From a bacterium (GTDB lineage: Bacteria; Ratteibacteria; UBA8468; B48-G9; JAFGKM01), in contig JAGHCG010000247.1 of assembly GCA_021160565.1 (NCBI GenBank), positions 1-6,688 of the forward strand: a DNA stretch of 6,688 nucleotides. Direction: 5' to 3'. The translations under genes and the position numbers were made by a program. Under the pieces are notes generated by a model. That model saw only the letters and a list, made by a program, of their open reading frames with translations, was not told where the DNA came from and made no database searches. Position 1 is the first letter of the stretch; the number at the start of each line of letters is the position of its first letter. Positions 6,010 through 6,688 of this stretch are shown here, piece by piece.

Positions 6010-6593
6010 TTCAGACTTCTTACCTTTTCCATTACAATCTTACCTATCTCAGAGTAATCCTCTTTTCCAAAATATAATGGCTGGCCAATAATAACCTTTA
6101 CTTTTGTTGGTTTTACAAACTTTCCTCTTACTGGTAGTGCTTTCCCTGTACCTTTAATTTTCACAGGAATTACAGGAGCACTGCTTTTGAGAGAAAGAAA
6201 ACCAACTCCACCCTTTCCATCTTTTATTTTTCCATCTTCACTTCTTGTTCCTTCTGGAAATATTACAACACCATGGCCATTTTTAATCAGTTTTAAAGCA
6301 CTCCTTAAAGTATAAGAAGAGGAACTATCTCTTTCCAAGGGAATTGCTCCAAGAATTTGAATAAAAGAGGAAAAAACAGGATTTTTAAATAAGGAAATTT
6401 TTGCAAGATAATATAGAGGTCTTGGAGAAGCAACTCCCAGTACTAAAGGGTCAAGATAACTTGTATGGTTTGAAGCAAGTATAAAAGGACCTTTTTTTGG
6501 AATATTTTCTCTCCCCTTTACTTCAAGATAAAAGAGAATTTTGAAAAGAATAATTCCAAGCAGTTTCATGCTCATATATATAAACCTTTTCAT
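6006..6593 (-). CDS. plsC: 1-acyl-sn-glycerol-3-phosphate acyltransferase
   Basis: 195 residues. It would acylate lysophosphatidic acid to phosphatidic acid at the inner face of the membrane, using acyl-ACP or acyl-CoA. The N-terminus has a hydrophobic segment at about 11-23. The four acyltransferase blocks are present in order: NHTSYLD (42-48, His43 and Asp48 catalytic), GAIPLER (82-88), FPEGTRS (112-118) and VIPV (141-144). The size is at the short end of the family and it lacks a second domain, so it is not an Aas-type fusion. The chosen ATG at 6593 overlaps the upstream stop as ATGA but has no clear Shine-Dalgarno. An ATG at 6575 (Met7) has AAAAGG 9 nt upstream and is a fair alternative. 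The downstream ispH overlaps by 4 nt, and an ACP ends the operon. The substrate could be another lyso-lipid. Confidence 0.9.
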   Translation of the reverse strand: MKRFIYMSMKLLGIILFKILFYLEVKGRENIPKKGPFILASNHTSYLDPLVLGVASPRPLYYLAKISLFKNPVFSSFIQILGAIPLERDSSSSYTLRSALKLIKNGHGVVIFPEGTRSEDGKIKDGKGGVGFLSLKSSAPVIPVKIKGTGKALPVRGKFVKPTKVKVIIGQPLYFGKEDYSEIGKIVMEKVRSLK

Positions 6594-6688
6594 TTTTTCA
6601 TAAGTTTCTTTATTTCTTTATATCTTTCATCTTTCCTCAAATTTTCAAGGTCAGGGTCTTTCTCCATATAATTTATATCTTTATAACC
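6590..6688 (-). CDS. C-terminal end of a TPR-like protein (5' part outside window)
   Basis: The frame is open from the window edge to a TGA at 6590-6592, giving 32 residues. The segment DPDLENLRKDERYKEIKKL resembles the ending common in tetratricopeptide-repeat proteins ('D.dL..LR.d.rf..l'), where the last repeat helix is followed by a short charged tail. The stop overlaps the plsC ATG as ATGA, so it belongs to the same operon. With so little sequence the family call is tentative and no function can be given. Confidence 0.5.
   Translation of the reverse strand, partial: GYKDINYMEKDPDLENLRKDERYKEIKKLMKK

Overview
The window looks like ordinary bacterial chromosome from an AT-rich bacterium (roughly one third G+C by eye). 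Its proteins are rich in Lys, Glu, Ile and Phe, and many genes have strong Shine-Dalgarno sequences. The gene set (PlsC, IspH of the MEP isoprenoid pathway, ribosomal protein S1, Pta, NagB, a type II acyl carrier protein and an 'alternative' GlmU) is bacterial. The alternative GlmU and the Glu-Ser-Val acyl carrier protein would fit an uncultivated, non-model lineage. The taxon cannot be fixed from this window.

Layout. Positions 1-426 (+) hold the 3' end of an AAA-type ATPase with a C-terminal DUF4143 domain; its 5' part lies outside the window. Positions 427-522 are a convergent intergenic gap. It contains a G+C-rich, strongly structured stretch: one hairpin, then a three-way-junction-like fold that ends in a U-tract when read on the minus strand. 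Positions 523-6688 are one tightly packed minus-strand operon. In transcription order it reads: end of a TPR-like protein, plsC, ispH, rpsA, nagB, pta, alternative glmU, acyl carrier protein. Junctions are ATGA overlaps (three), a TGATG overlap, a TAA directly followed by ATG, and gaps of 15 and 11 nt. Most Shine-Dalgarno sequences sit inside the 3' end of the preceding gene. The operon promoter must lie upstream of the window, and I see no convincing internal promoter.

How the genes fit together. PlsC (phosphatidic acid synthesis), the acyl carrier protein and IspH supply membrane lipid and isoprenoid precursors. NagB and the GlmU-like enzyme both act on amino-sugar phosphates on the way to or from UDP-GlcNAc, and Pta interconverts acetyl phosphate and acetyl-CoA, the likely acetyl donor for GlmU. 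S1 ties the operon to translation. Together they suggest a growth-linked envelope-precursor operon.

Most worth a second look are the structured convergent intergenic element and the in-frame, single-stop-codon junction between ispH and rpsA, which mirrors the natural IspH-S1 fusions of Clostridia. I see no clear sign of a wholly new system.
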